A stretch of DNA of 64,000 nt from Phycisphaerae bacterium (GCA_022072445.1 JAJVHV010000002.1:124001-188000), one strand, 5' to 3'. Shown: positions 40,755 through 49,064, numbered from the stretch's first letter. The notes: generated by a model from the sequence alone, not told the origin. Numbers and translations are program-made.

Positions 40755-42242
40755 CTTTTTGTTCCAGTCCTCGAACCGTCGCGCGTTCGGTAACGCGTAC
40801 CAGACCTCGACGGTTCGGCGGTCGTGGATGAGCACCTTCTTCACCAGCCGGTGGAGGAGGTGCTTCTTTTGTGGAACCGGGCCGGCGGCCAAAACCTCCT
40901 CGAAGTTGTCGACCAGGGCCGCGAGCATCTCCCGGTCGATCGAGGGCAGTTCCAGCCGCTCCCGCCGGGCCTCCAGGTCACGCTTCTCGGCGTCCAATTG
41001 TTCGACCCGGCCGTGGAGGTCCGCGACCTTCTGGTTGCAGAGTTCGGCCTTGAGCGTCCCGGCCTCGAACGCCTCGAAGTAACGCTCGATCGACGCCCTG
41101 ACCTTGGCAACCTCGGCCTCGACCCGTGCGATCTCCTTCTCGACGTCCGGCTTCTCGGCGCCCAGGCGGCGGTTCGCCTCCTCCCAGACGCGGGCCATGA
41201 AGTCATCGTCGCGGAACATCGCCTTGATGTCCTGCACGATCGCCGCCTCCAGAAGCTCGGCCCGCACGTAGTCCTGTTTGCACACGTGGTCATTGAAGCG
41301 CTTCGAGCAGACGTAGTACGGGATGTAGCGGCCGTTCTTCTGGCCGCCGCCGCCGAACATGTGCGAGTTGCACAGGGCACACTTGATGACGCCCGAAAGC
41401 AGTCGCTCGTCGCCGTTGTGCCACTGGCGGCCCTTCAGATCTTCGTGCCGATCGTCGAGAACCTCCCGCGCCTTCTCGAACAGCACGTCCGAGACGACCG
41501 GGTCGTGCTGACCCTGGTAGAGCACGTCGCGCCAGCGAATCTTGCCGACGTAGACCGGGTTTTTGAGCATGTAGAGGACGACGCGCCGGCCCCACTTTCG
41601 GCCGTTGCGGTTTCGCAGGCCCGCGTCGTTGAGCTTCGTGCAGATTGTGGACGCACCTTCCCGGCCCAGCGCGTACATCGTGAACATCTTGCGGACGATC
41701 AGCGCCTCTTCCTCGTGGATCACCAGGCGCTTGTCGTCGTCGAGCCGGTAGCCGTACGGGACGTTGCCGCCGACGTAACTGCCGGTCTTCGCCTTCCGCT
41801 CCAGGCCGACCCGAGTCCGCTCGACGATCGTCGCGTGCTCGAATTCGGCGAAGACGCCGAGCATCTGGAGCATCATCTTGCCGGCGGCGTTCGACGTATC
41901 GAACGGCTCGGTGATGCTCTTTAGCGTGACGCCGCTCTTCGTGAGGTCGTCCACCATCTGGGCGAGCTCGCGGACCTTGCGGGAGAGGCGATCCACACGA
42001 AAGACCAGCAGCACGTCGAACGCGCGGGACTCGGCGTCGAAGAGCATCTCCTCGAGGCCGGGCCGGTTCATATGCGTGCCGGACTCGGTGTCGCGAAAGA
42101 GCTTGTGGAGCGTCCAGTCGTCGCCGTACTGGGACTTGCAGTACGCCTCCAGCCGGTCCTTCTGGGCGTCGAGCGAGAACTTCTGATGGTCCTCGTCGGT
42201 GCTGATCCGGGTGTAGAAGGCGACCCGCGGCACGGTTCGCAT
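40716..42242 (-). CDS. Large serine recombinase (site-specific integrase)
   Basis: 508 aa from the ATG at 42242 (MRTVPRVAFYTRISTDEDHQ). The resolvase domain has the catalytic serine S14 in YTRISTDED and the conserved LLVFRVDRLSRKVREL and GVFAEFEHATIVERTRVGLE. The Recombinase domain follows (PYGYRLDDDKRLVIHEEEA, STICTKLNDAGLRNRNGRKW), then a zinc ribbon (CALCNSHMFGG...CSKRFNDHVC) and a long coiled coil (about residues 380-440). Its last residues (EQDSNLQQPG) are encoded across the 3' half of the tRNA-Asn gene, the normal layout of an integrase next to its attachment site. A LexA-type palindrome lies about 160 bases upstream of its start. Confidence 0.93.
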   Translation of the reverse strand: MRTVPRVAFYTRISTDEDHQKFSLDAQKDRLEAYCKSQYGDDWTLHKLFRDTESGTHMNRPGLEEMLFDAESRAFDVLLVFRVDRLSRKVRELAQMVDDLTKSGVTLKSITEPFDTSNAAGKMMLQMLGVFAEFEHATIVERTRVGLERKAKTGSYVGGNVPYGYRLDDDKRLVIHEEEALIVRKMFTMYALGREGASTICTKLNDAGLRNRNGRKWGRRVVLYMLKNPVYVGKIRWRDVLYQGQHDPVVSDVLFEKAREVLDDRHEDLKGRQWHNGDERLLSGVIKCALCNSHMFGGGGQKNGRYIPYYVCSKRFNDHVCKQDYVRAELLEAAIVQDIKAMFRDDDFMARVWEEANRRLGAEKPDVEKEIARVEAEVAKVRASIERYFEAFEAGTLKAELCNQKVADLHGRVEQLDAEKRDLEARRERLELPSIDREMLAALVDNFEEVLAAGPVPQKKHLLHRLVKKVLIHDRRTVEVWYALPNARRFEDWNKKLPEQDSNLQQPG

Positions 42243-42400
42243 CGCTCCTATCGTCTTGCCGCCGCATGATTTACGCGCGCCGGCACGAGCGACACCCTTG
42301 CTCGGTTCCGGCCGGGAATCAAGTCCATTTTTCGCGGGTTCCACGAATTGAGAAAGGCCGGTCGGCGAGCATCGATGGGGACCGAAACCCCGCTATCGCA

Positions 42401-42416
42401 TCTAACGGTTGTTAGA
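42401..42416. promoter_or_regulatory. LexA-type operator upstream of the recombinase
   Basis: TCTAACGGTTGTTAGA is a perfect TCTAAC-N4-GTTAGA palindrome. It is the same arrangement as in the lexA promoter at 44530-44545. It lies in the gap between the recombinase start (42242) and the end of the UbiA-like gene, so it can control the recombinase. Confidence 0.65.
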
Positions 42417-42478
42417 CAGAGGGTGGGCGCCTCGGCGACGCCACACGCGGTCGCGACCTGAAGCTTGCCCGATACGGA

Positions 42479-44236
42479 TCACAGCTGCCGTCCTCCGGGC
42501 ACGGAGCGGCGATCTTCCGGCGGCACATCCGCGACATCTCTGCCTCGGCTCAGTGAGACACGCCCGCTGCCGTGTCTGCGCAGGCCGTGTAACTTCGCAT
42601 ACGCCCCAGCGGCTGGAATAGCCAACAAACCCAGAGCGCACACAAGTACATCCTTAGAGGCGCTACCAGGGAGTCCAACTCCGACAGTCACGAGACAAGC
42701 GTACTTGACTCCCAGAAACCACAAATGCGACTCGCGCTTCCGACTCAGGAACGTTGCCGCAAGTCCAAGGGGGAGTAGGGCTACCGCACTTGTGACGACC
42801 ACGGATAGCGCAACGATCGACAAAACGGACAGGATAGTCACGAGTGCCCGCGCCCAGCGCAGGGAGATGAGCGCGAGCGTGCTCGTTCCTGCTTTTCTGT
42901 CGACGTGCGCATCCCTGACGTCGCCCAGAATGTTACCTGCGGCATCGAGGAGACCCACGCCCGCAGCCAATAGCGCGCTTGCGCTCGTCGTTCCACAAAT
43001 CGAGGCAGTGGCGACTGCCCCGGTAGCCGTTACACACCCACGAAGCAGGTTGGCCACAACTGGGCTGCTCTTGAGGATTCCGTAGAGGCATCCAAACAGA
43101 GTACTCACCAGGACGATTGCTGGGGTGAGGGCGCTAGCAGTAGCAGCAAGGCCAATTGCAAAGGCAAGGAGAGAAAGGCTAAGTGGAATCAGAATCCATG
43201 AGGCACGGCCTCGACCACGGTCGGCACGAGCATCCCGCTCCTGATGGACGAAGTCATGAAGAGCGAGCATCGATATCCAAACCAACGGTCCGAGCAGAAG
43301 CGACAATGCGAAGTCAGCGGCGGTTGGAGACCGTTGTCCCGTCATTACCCCGCATACGCCGACCAAAGCTACGTAGGGAATACTATAGGGTCTGGAGAGG
43401 TTCGCGAATTTCACCACCGCCGACCGAACCAATAAGGAGACAGGACGCGGCGATCTGGCGCGCAGATAGCGAAGTGCGACCTGTGCCGGGTCCGCATAAT
43501 GCATGTATCCGAATTGCGCCACGATCAGGATGGTCATCACGACGATCACGAACAAAGCAGGAGCTCGTGCGGAAATGGGCAGGGCTAGAAACGCCGTACA
43601 CCACGCGAGGTCATAGATGACCTTTCGAGACATGACAGCCGCGTTCACGTCCCACAGACAACGCTCGTCGTCTCCCACGCCAGGATTACTGCGAGCGGAA
43701 CGACGACAGGCACGGTATCCCTGTGCGTACTTTAATGCCGCAGAGAGAAAGAGGGCGGAAAGTGAGAGGCCGAGAATCCGGAGGTTTTCCACTCCAACGA
43801 TCACTGCCACACCGCAGGCCGCGACGAAGCAATCGAGGAGCAGGTCGACCGGACCAGTCGAAGGACTCACGTGATAAAGATAGTCGTTGTAACGATAAAA
43901 AAAACGCGCATACACGACAAAGGTGAGAGTAAGCGCGAGGAGAACCTGCATAAACTCCAGCGTAGCACCGGGTTGTATGGGACGCAGGAATCCCCAGGGA
44001 AAGCCGGGATTGGGGGCTGCACCGAAGAACTGAACGATGAGGATGGCGTAACGGACGGCTAGCCAGGTGCCACAGAGGTAGACCAAGAACATGGCCGGCT
44101 GCGCGGGACTCTTCCGACCGGCTAGCGCACCGGTCGGGAAAAGGGCCACCGCGCCGCGAGCACGCAGGGCTACAGCAAGGTGCTCGTCGAACGGCGGTCT
44201 AGGCCGCAGCTCATCAGAATTCTGCTCGGCGCTCAT
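42479..44236 (-). CDS. Polytopic membrane protein with C-terminal UbiA-like prenyltransferase domain
   Basis: 585 aa. Residues about 50-240 form an N-terminal membrane domain with several helices (FLVYLCGTWLAVRYAILIV, FMQVLLALTLTFVVYARFF, CGVAVIVGVENLRILGLSL) of unknown family. The C-terminal half (about 270-560) is UbiA-like: LHDFVHQERDARADRGRG (near 325) in the place of the first Asp-rich motif, and LLDAAGNILGDVRDAHVDRK (near 427) as the second. The first motif is degenerate compared with NDxxDxxxD. Base composition is somewhat lower in GC than the genes around it. The start used has no strong ribosome-binding site. Confidence 0.65.
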   Translation of the reverse strand: MSAEQNSDELRPRPPFDEHLAVALRARGAVALFPTGALAGRKSPAQPAMFLVYLCGTWLAVRYAILIVQFFGAAPNPGFPWGFLRPIQPGATLEFMQVLLALTLTFVVYARFFYRYNDYLYHVSPSTGPVDLLLDCFVAACGVAVIVGVENLRILGLSLSALFLSAALKYAQGYRACRRSARSNPGVGDDERCLWDVNAAVMSRKVIYDLAWCTAFLALPISARAPALFVIVVMTILIVAQFGYMHYADPAQVALRYLRARSPRPVSLLVRSAVVKFANLSRPYSIPYVALVGVCGVMTGQRSPTAADFALSLLLGPLVWISMLALHDFVHQERDARADRGRGRASWILIPLSLSLLAFAIGLAATASALTPAIVLVSTLFGCLYGILKSSPVVANLLRGCVTATGAVATASICGTTSASALLAAGVGLLDAAGNILGDVRDAHVDRKAGTSTLALISLRWARALVTILSVLSIVALSVVVTSAVALLPLGLAATFLSRKRESHLWFLGVKYACLVTVGVGLPGSASKDVLVCALGLLAIPAAGAYAKLHGLRRHGSGRVSLSRGRDVADVPPEDRRSVPGGRQL

Positions 44237-44583
44237 CCGCTATGCTCAGTCGCTAGGCGCTGCACGAGAGGAACGACGGGCTCGCGCCTGCGCGCGACGG
44301 CCAAAGTATATCGCCAGCGCACCCGCGGTGGGTAGCGGCGGCGGGTTCGTGTTTCCGATTGGCCTCAGTCCATAGCTGCGCGCCCGGAAAGTGCGCCGGG
44401 AGGCCAGGCCGCTCTGCTCAGAGTCACAACCCCTTCTCTTTCCTGAAGTTATGAAGCCTCGGGTGGGTGTGTGACACCGCAGAAGCCCGCCCACCATCGG
44501 TCGATGGAGACTCGGTCGGCTCTGTCACATCTAACGCGCGTTAGATACAATGCCTCCGGTATTGGCGAACCCGAGGAGCATCT
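44237..44583. other. Divergent intergenic region containing the lexA promoter
   Basis: About 347 bases. Besides the lexA promoter/operator (44522-44551) and the ribosome-binding site GAGGAG just before 44584, there is no gene or repeat that I can support. Confidence 0.5.
44522..44551 (+). promoter_or_regulatory. lexA promoter with palindromic operator between -35 and -10
   Basis: CTGTCA (44522-44527) and TACAAT (44546-44551) are separated by 18 bases. The spacer is almost entirely occupied by ATCTAACGCGCGTTAGAT (44529-44546), a perfect 18-bp palindrome with a TCTAAC-N4-GTTAGA core. A repressor bound here would block RNA polymerase directly. Confidence 0.75.
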
Positions 44584-45213
44584 ATGCCTGGAGGCGGCCA
44601 GACCCCGCTGACGGCGCATCAACTGGCGATCCTGGACTGGATCAAGCAGTTCATTCGCACCCACGCCATGCCGCCGACCGTGCGCGAAATCGGCGCCGCA
44701 TTCGACATCAAGAGTTCGAGCGTCTTCGCATTACTGAAAGCGCTCGAAAGGAAGGGCGCTCTTCAGCGCGGCGAGCTCGGCGCGAGGTCCCTGATCATCC
44801 ACGACGCACGTCGGCGCGGCCGGGACGGCGTGGTGGAGGTGTCGATCATCGGTCGCATCGCTGCTGGGCGACCCATCGAGGCCATTGAAGGCGATCGTGG
44901 CACCGTGAGCGTCAGGCGCGACCTGCTTCGTGGGCAACCCGGATACGCGCTCCAGGTCGTCGGCGACAGCATGATCGACGCCGGCATCCTAAACGGCGAT
45001 TACGTCGTCGTCCGTAAGCAGGAGACGGCGGACGACGGGGACATCGTCGTCGCGCTGATCGGCGACGAGGCGACGTTGAAGCGAATCTTCCGCGAACGCG
45101 ATGGGGTGTGGTTGGAACCGGCCAACAGAGCCTTGCGACCCATCTGGGTGCGAAACGACGACTTCCGCGTTCAAGGCAAGGTCGTTGGGGTCCATCGCGT
45201 GATGGAGTCGTGA
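44584..45213 (+). CDS. lexA: LexA-family repressor (S24 autopeptidase)
   Basis: 209 aa with GAGGAG upstream of the ATG. The N-terminal winged helix reads LTAHQLAILDWIKQFIRTHA, PPTVREIGAAFDIKSSSVFA, LLKALERKGALQRG. The S24 domain has the cleavage site A94-G95 in RIAAGRP, the catalytic serine S129 in VVGDSMIDAGILNGDYVVV and the lysine K166 in DEATLKRIF. It should self-cleave when RecA filaments form, lifting repression. Its own promoter carries a palindrome also found ahead of the recombinase. It is within the island, so it may be the element's own repressor rather than the host LexA. Two unknown genes follow on the same strand. Confidence 0.93.
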   Translation: MPGGGQTPLTAHQLAILDWIKQFIRTHAMPPTVREIGAAFDIKSSSVFALLKALERKGALQRGELGARSLIIHDARRRGRDGVVEVSIIGRIAAGRPIEAIEGDRGTVSVRRDLLRGQPGYALQVVGDSMIDAGILNGDYVVVRKQETADDGDIVVALIGDEATLKRIFRERDGVWLEPANRALRPIWVRNDDFRVQGKVVGVHRVMES

Positions 45214-45232
45214 TCAAGCAGGTTGACAGCAG

Positions 45233-46387
45233 ATGGCACAACACGGATTCCGCAATTTCGGCAGTCTCACGTTCCTGCAAGGCATTGACAAGCCCAAGTT
45301 CCTTACTCCGCTGCTCAAGCGCCACGTCAGGTACTTCAAACGGCACGGGGTTGACGTCGCCGCACTGGACAACGACGACGCGACCGATCGCAAACTCCTG
45401 GAAGTGTTCACTCAGCCGAAGGAGGACACGCCAACTGATCTGCGCGAAGCGCTCCATATGCTCGACAACGTGTCCGATGAAGTGGGCCGCGATCGAATAC
45501 AGGCCGAACTGGATCGAACGCGCCGCCGGGTCAGCGGCCTCAACGACGCCACTCCGGGGGAGTTCGCCATCGCCGTCTATCTGCGGAGCCCGGAGGTAAT
45601 CCAGAACTGCTATGACCAAACGATCAGCGAGCAGGTCAAACAGTACGACGAGTATCAGTCCCTCAGCAATCGGAGGCTCACGCTTGCCCTCGCCAGGAGG
45701 AAGAGAGGCGAGCTCGAACGCGCGCTATCGAAGTGGTTCATGGGCCGGGGCCGAGGCGGCCTTTGCGAGATATATGTCTACTCCGAGGAAGCGGAGATCG
45801 TCTTCGTCATCACGCATGGGCGAAACTACCGCAGCGTCGGCGCCGTCGAGAAAGACCGACGTCGATCGCGCGTGACATACCGACCGCAAAAGCACGACAC
45901 CGTGGTGTTCAACACGCAGACGCGCATCCTAAAACTGCATGCCCAATTCTCGAACGAAAAGGACTCGTATCGGCGCTGCTTCGGTGAGGTCTTGTTCGGC
46001 AACCCGGTGAACTTCCCGGACTCCGACATCTACTTCCTGAAGCCGATTCAGAAGCGTAACTTCAAGTTGAAGATCACGCCCGGCATTGAGTCTGCGCGAA
46101 TGTCAGAGGTATGGACCGTGGTCCACGACGAGCAACACTTACTGATGCGATGCTCGGCCTACGACGTATTGACGAGCGCGCGACGACGCGGTCACCCGAA
46201 TCTGCAGGAAGGCGACGTAATCCGGGGCGCGTTCATGATCAAGTACTCCAGCGGGGGTCGTGAGCGGAAAGTGGAACTGCGCCCTTCCAATGTCGCAGTC
46301 TACGATCGCGACCGGGACACCGCGGCGACCGAGCGGTTCATCCAGGAGAACGGCTTCCTGAGAGTGAAGCGCGCCGATGGAAAATAG
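45233..46387 (+). CDS. Unknown protein in the lexA operon
   Basis: 384 aa, start ATG 20 bases after the lexA stop. It begins MAQHGFRNFGSLTFLQGI and is a soluble, basic, mixed alpha/beta protein. The N-terminal third is helical and charged (LREALHMLDNVSDEVGRDRI). The middle has strand-like segments (CEIYVYSEEAEIVFVITHGR, RVTYRPQKHDTVVFNTQTRI) and the C-terminus another (VWTVVHDEQHLLMRCSAYDV). No signal, membrane segment or enzyme motif is visible. It overlaps the next gene by 11 bases. If lexA controls its operon, this protein is damage-inducible. I do not recognise the family. Confidence 0.65.
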   Translation: MAQHGFRNFGSLTFLQGIDKPKFLTPLLKRHVRYFKRHGVDVAALDNDDATDRKLLEVFTQPKEDTPTDLREALHMLDNVSDEVGRDRIQAELDRTRRRVSGLNDATPGEFAIAVYLRSPEVIQNCYDQTISEQVKQYDEYQSLSNRRLTLALARRKRGELERALSKWFMGRGRGGLCEIYVYSEEAEIVFVITHGRNYRSVGAVEKDRRRSRVTYRPQKHDTVVFNTQTRILKLHAQFSNEKDSYRRCFGEVLFGNPVNFPDSDIYFLKPIQKRNFKLKITPGIESARMSEVWTVVHDEQHLLMRCSAYDVLTSARRRGHPNLQEGDVIRGAFMIKYSSGGRERKVELRPSNVAVYDRDRDTAATERFIQENGFLRVKRADGK

Positions 46388-46979
46388 CCCGACCTCGTTG
46401 CGGCCGTTTTGGGAGGCTCTGGAAACGAATTTCCCGCTTGCGGGAGTTCGGAAGTCGTTGAATGACCTTTTGAGCGAGTCGCTGGTTGAGGCGCTTGAGC
46501 AATCCGCTCTATTCCGCTTCGAACGGCAATCGCCTGTCTACCCGTGCCCGAAGCCCGGCGGCGCGGGATGCCCACGACATATCCGCGTGCGTCGGGATGG
46601 TCGAATCGTCGCGATATGCGGCAACCACCCTCCTGAGTGCGACGATGTGATGCTGTCCGACCGCGAGGCGGAGCTGATCGGCGTGAATCCAGAGGAACTC
46701 GTTGCTGCGCTGCGCGAACCGCTCCTGTTCGGCGGCACCGACAACATTGAGACCGAGCTACGCCACGTGTACCTGGGGGGTGCCTATCTTCCCTTCTGGA
46801 CGGCCGTGGTGGTCTTCACCTTCACGCGCGGCGTCGGCGACCTGGCCGGCTGGATATTCACATCCGCCGCATGCTCGTCCGCAGCGGTGCTGATGGGCGC
46901 ACTCCAAGGTAGGGGCGTCCCGCCGCGTGGCGCTGAGCGCGCTGTCGGCGCTGCGGGCTGCAAGGATTGCGGGAAATAG
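46377..46979 (+). CDS. Unknown protein with four-cysteine zinc site and a hydrophobic C-terminus
   Basis: 200 aa, overlapping the preceding gene by 11 bases. A likely zinc site is formed by CPKPGGAGCPRHIRVRRDG and ICGNHPPEC (about residues 59-98). The region DREAELIGVNPEELVAAL follows, then a hydrophobic stretch (YLPFWTAVVVFTFTRGVG, IFTSAACSSAAVLMGAL) that may be one or two membrane helices, then a cysteine pair CKDC at the end. The C-terminal 50 residues look unlike the rest and could reflect a frameshift. Third gene of the lexA unit; function unknown. Confidence 0.55.
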   Translation: MENSPTSLRPFWEALETNFPLAGVRKSLNDLLSESLVEALEQSALFRFERQSPVYPCPKPGGAGCPRHIRVRRDGRIVAICGNHPPECDDVMLSDREAELIGVNPEELVAALREPLLFGGTDNIETELRHVYLGGAYLPFWTAVVVFTFTRGVGDLAGWIFTSAACSSAAVLMGALQGRGVPPRGAERAVGAAGCKDCGK

Positions 46980-47029
46980 TGTGGTCAGCCCACGCGAGGA
47001 TTGTGCGCGGCCCAGCAAGCCAACCGGGC

Positions 47030-47341
47030 TCACACGGCCAGTAGTCGCTCGATCTGCGCTGCCCGCTTGCGGATCGTCCCCATCGAGACGCCGAAGAGCG
47101 CCTCGACCTCGCTGTTGAGCAGACCAGGAACACCGCAAGCTCGCCGGTCCTGGTTGGCCAAGCTGTAGATGATGCCGGCGGCCCAGCCTTCCGGCTTGCC
47201 CCGGAGCGGTGTCTCACAAGCCGCCAGCAATCGAAGGGCCTTAAGGGCACGTCTCTGTGTTGCCGTGTCAGGGTGATCGCCGAAGAAGCGTTCGAGGCTG
47301 TTCCGGCAGGAACGCTCGTCCGTCTGGGGCTGTGCAGCCAT
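47030..47341 (-). CDS. Small DUF6398-like helix-turn-helix protein
   Basis: 103 aa from the ATG at 47341, with GGAG seven bases upstream. The pattern RGKPEGWAAGIIYSLANQDR followed by GLLNSEVEALFGVSMGTIRK fits the small DUF6398-type (cyclin-like) fold with a helix-turn-helix near the end (VEALFGVSMGTIRKRAAQI). Probably a DNA-binding regulator. It is divergent from the CARF/sigma-54 gene, and both share a 109-bp spacer with inverted repeats and an extended -10 for this gene. The domain name is from memory of the motif and is the weakest part of the call. Confidence 0.6.
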   Translation of the reverse strand: MAAQPQTDERSCRNSLERFFGDHPDTATQRRALKALRLLAACETPLRGKPEGWAAGIIYSLANQDRRACGVPGLLNSEVEALFGVSMGTIRKRAAQIERLLAV

Positions 47342-47408
47342 TCCGCCGCTCCGCTTTTCGAAGTCGCCGGCTCCCGCGTTCTGAGCCGTCTTGTACGCCG
47401 ATGCCGCG

Positions 47409-47438
47409 TTGGTACAATGCGCGTTGTTATTATACCAA
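47409..47438. promoter_or_regulatory. Divergent control region with inverted repeats and an extended -10
   Basis: TTGGTA (47409-47414) and TACCAA (47433-47438) form an outer inverted repeat; ACAATGCGCGTTGT (47414-47427) is an inner imperfect palindrome. On the minus strand the sequence reads TTGGTATAAT, a perfect -10 (47434-47429) with TGn extension, serving the helix-turn-helix gene. The palindromes lie over its start point and could be its own operator or a site for the divergent regulator. Confidence 0.5.
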
Positions 47439-47450
47439 ATTCTTTGTGAC

Positions 47451-49043
47451 ATGAAGACGATCCGCATTCTAGTTTCATGGGTCGGCAAGACCGATCTGCT
47501 GTGCATGACGCCCGATCTCTCGGAGGCGCAGCAGGTCGAGACCTTTCGGCTGCTCGGCGAGAAACCAGCGAAGGCGAAGCAGCCTGGGCCGCTCCGCACG
47601 CTCGTTGAACTCGAGTTATTCGACGGCATCCACCTGATCAGCAATTATCCGGCGAAGTTGAATCGATGGTTCGCCGAGTGGTTGGGCCATGACGCCGCCG
47701 TACGCTCGGTGGAGCTGGTTGACCCAACCGACTATCCGGCGGTGTTCCGCGTAGCGGACGCGTTCCTCGGGGAGGTCGCGAAGGCACCGGCCGGCGGGCG
47801 TCTCGACCTTAGCATCCACCTGAGCTCCGGTACGCCGACGATGGCCGCGATCTGGGTGCTGCTCGGCAAGAGCAAGTATCCGGCCACGTTCTACCAGACC
47901 TACGCCGGCCAGGCCCGCCGGACCGAAATCCCGTTCGATCTTGTGCTCGACTACGTGCCCGAGTTGCTCAGGGAATCCGACCAGCTCTTCCAGCATCTCG
48001 CCGTGCGCGGGCCGCAGGACGTCGCCGGGTTCGAACAGATCGTTGGTGACAGCAAGCCGATTCGGATCGCCGTAGGTCGAGCGCACAAGGCGGCCGTTCG
48101 CGACGTGCCGGTACTACTCGTCGGCGAAAGCGGCGTGGGTAAGGAGCTCTTTGCTCGTGCGATCCACGCTGCCAGTAGGCGGCGCGACAAGCCATTCGTC
48201 GCGATCAACTGCGCCGCAGTTCCGAAGGACCTGCTCGAATCCGACCTTTTCGGCCATAAGAAGGGCGCGTTCACCGGCGCGACACATGAACACGCCGGGC
48301 GTTTCGAAGAGGCCGACGGCGGGACGCTCTTTCTGGACGAGATCGCCGAATTCGATCCTGCCCTCCAGTCGAAACTGCTGCGCGTCCTTCAGCCGGTGCC
48401 GGGCGGGCGGCCGAGTGATCTGGTTCTCCAGCGTGTCGGCGAGACGAAGGATAGGAAGGTGAACGTCCGCATCATCGCGGCCACGAATCAGGACCTGCTG
48501 GCCCGTATGAACGAGAACCGCTTTCGTCGCGATCTCTACTACCGGCTGGCGGTGGTCACGCTGAAGCTGCCGCCGCTTCGACACCGGAAAACCGACATTC
48601 CAGCAATCGCGGGGGCCCTGCTCGCCAGGATCAACGAGCAGTTCGCCCACGACGAGCCGGGCTACCGCCACAAATCCCTTTCTGCCGCCGCCATGCAGTT
48701 TGTGAGGACCTACGCCTGGCCCGGCAACGTGCGGCAGCTGAATAGTGCGTTGCTCCAGGCGGCCGTAATGTCGGCCAGCGACAGGATCGAACGGGCTGAG
48801 ATCGAGGCGGCGCTCGCCGAAGGGCCAGCGGAAGTCGCAACGCGGGATTGGTCCGAGCACCCGCTCGGTGACGGCTTTGACGTGGAAAAACACCTTGAGG
48901 AGCTTCACCGGCGGTACCTCGCCCGGGCAATGCAGGAGGCGGGCGGCGTGAAGGCCCGGGCCGCGAAGCTGCTCGGGATGCGGAACTACCAGACGCTCGA
49001 CGCGCAGCTCAAACGGCTGGGCGTTGACTGGAAGTCGCCGTAG
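47451..49043 (+). CDS. RtcR-like sigma-54 activator with N-terminal CARF-like sensor domain
   Basis: 530 aa from the ATG at 47451 (MKTIRILVSWVGKTDLLCM). Residues about 1-190 are a Rossmann-like sensor whose signature LDLSIHLSSGTPTMAAIWVL (about 118-137) matches the nucleotide-contact loop of CARF domains, as in RtcR and CRISPR ancillary proteins. The AAA+ domain follows: Walker A GESGVGKE (about 224), the sigma-54 contact loop GAFTGA (about 272), Walker B GTLFLDEIAEF, R-finger region NRFRRDLYYRLAVV. The C-terminal HTH is ARAAKLLGMRNYQTLDAQLK. It should bind a signal nucleotide or RNA end and then open a sigma-54 promoter. Such a promoter lies 22 bases past its stop, ahead of the next gene. 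No rtcA or rtcB is present nearby. Confidence 0.88.
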   Translation: MKTIRILVSWVGKTDLLCMTPDLSEAQQVETFRLLGEKPAKAKQPGPLRTLVELELFDGIHLISNYPAKLNRWFAEWLGHDAAVRSVELVDPTDYPAVFRVADAFLGEVAKAPAGGRLDLSIHLSSGTPTMAAIWVLLGKSKYPATFYQTYAGQARRTEIPFDLVLDYVPELLRESDQLFQHLAVRGPQDVAGFEQIVGDSKPIRIAVGRAHKAAVRDVPVLLVGESGVGKELFARAIHAASRRRDKPFVAINCAAVPKDLLESDLFGHKKGAFTGATHEHAGRFEEADGGTLFLDEIAEFDPALQSKLLRVLQPVPGGRPSDLVLQRVGETKDRKVNVRIIAATNQDLLARMNENRFRRDLYYRLAVVTLKLPPLRHRKTDIPAIAGALLARINEQFAHDEPGYRHKSLSAAAMQFVRTYAWPGNVRQLNSALLQAAVMSASDRIERAEIEAALAEGPAEVATRDWSEHPLGDGFDVEKHLEELHRRYLARAMQEAGGVKARAAKLLGMRNYQTLDAQLKRLGVDWKSP

Positions 49044-49064
49044 TTCGCGCGGCGTGATCGGGAC

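Noticed and set aside
45108-45619. Minus-strand frame of 235 aa across the lexA end
   Set aside because: Antisense to lexA and the following gene; no recognisable protein pattern.
47405-47440. A second sigma-54 promoter in front of the CARF activator (TTGGTAC...GTTGT)
   Set aside because: The spacing does not give GG-N10-GC; only the first half resembles the consensus.
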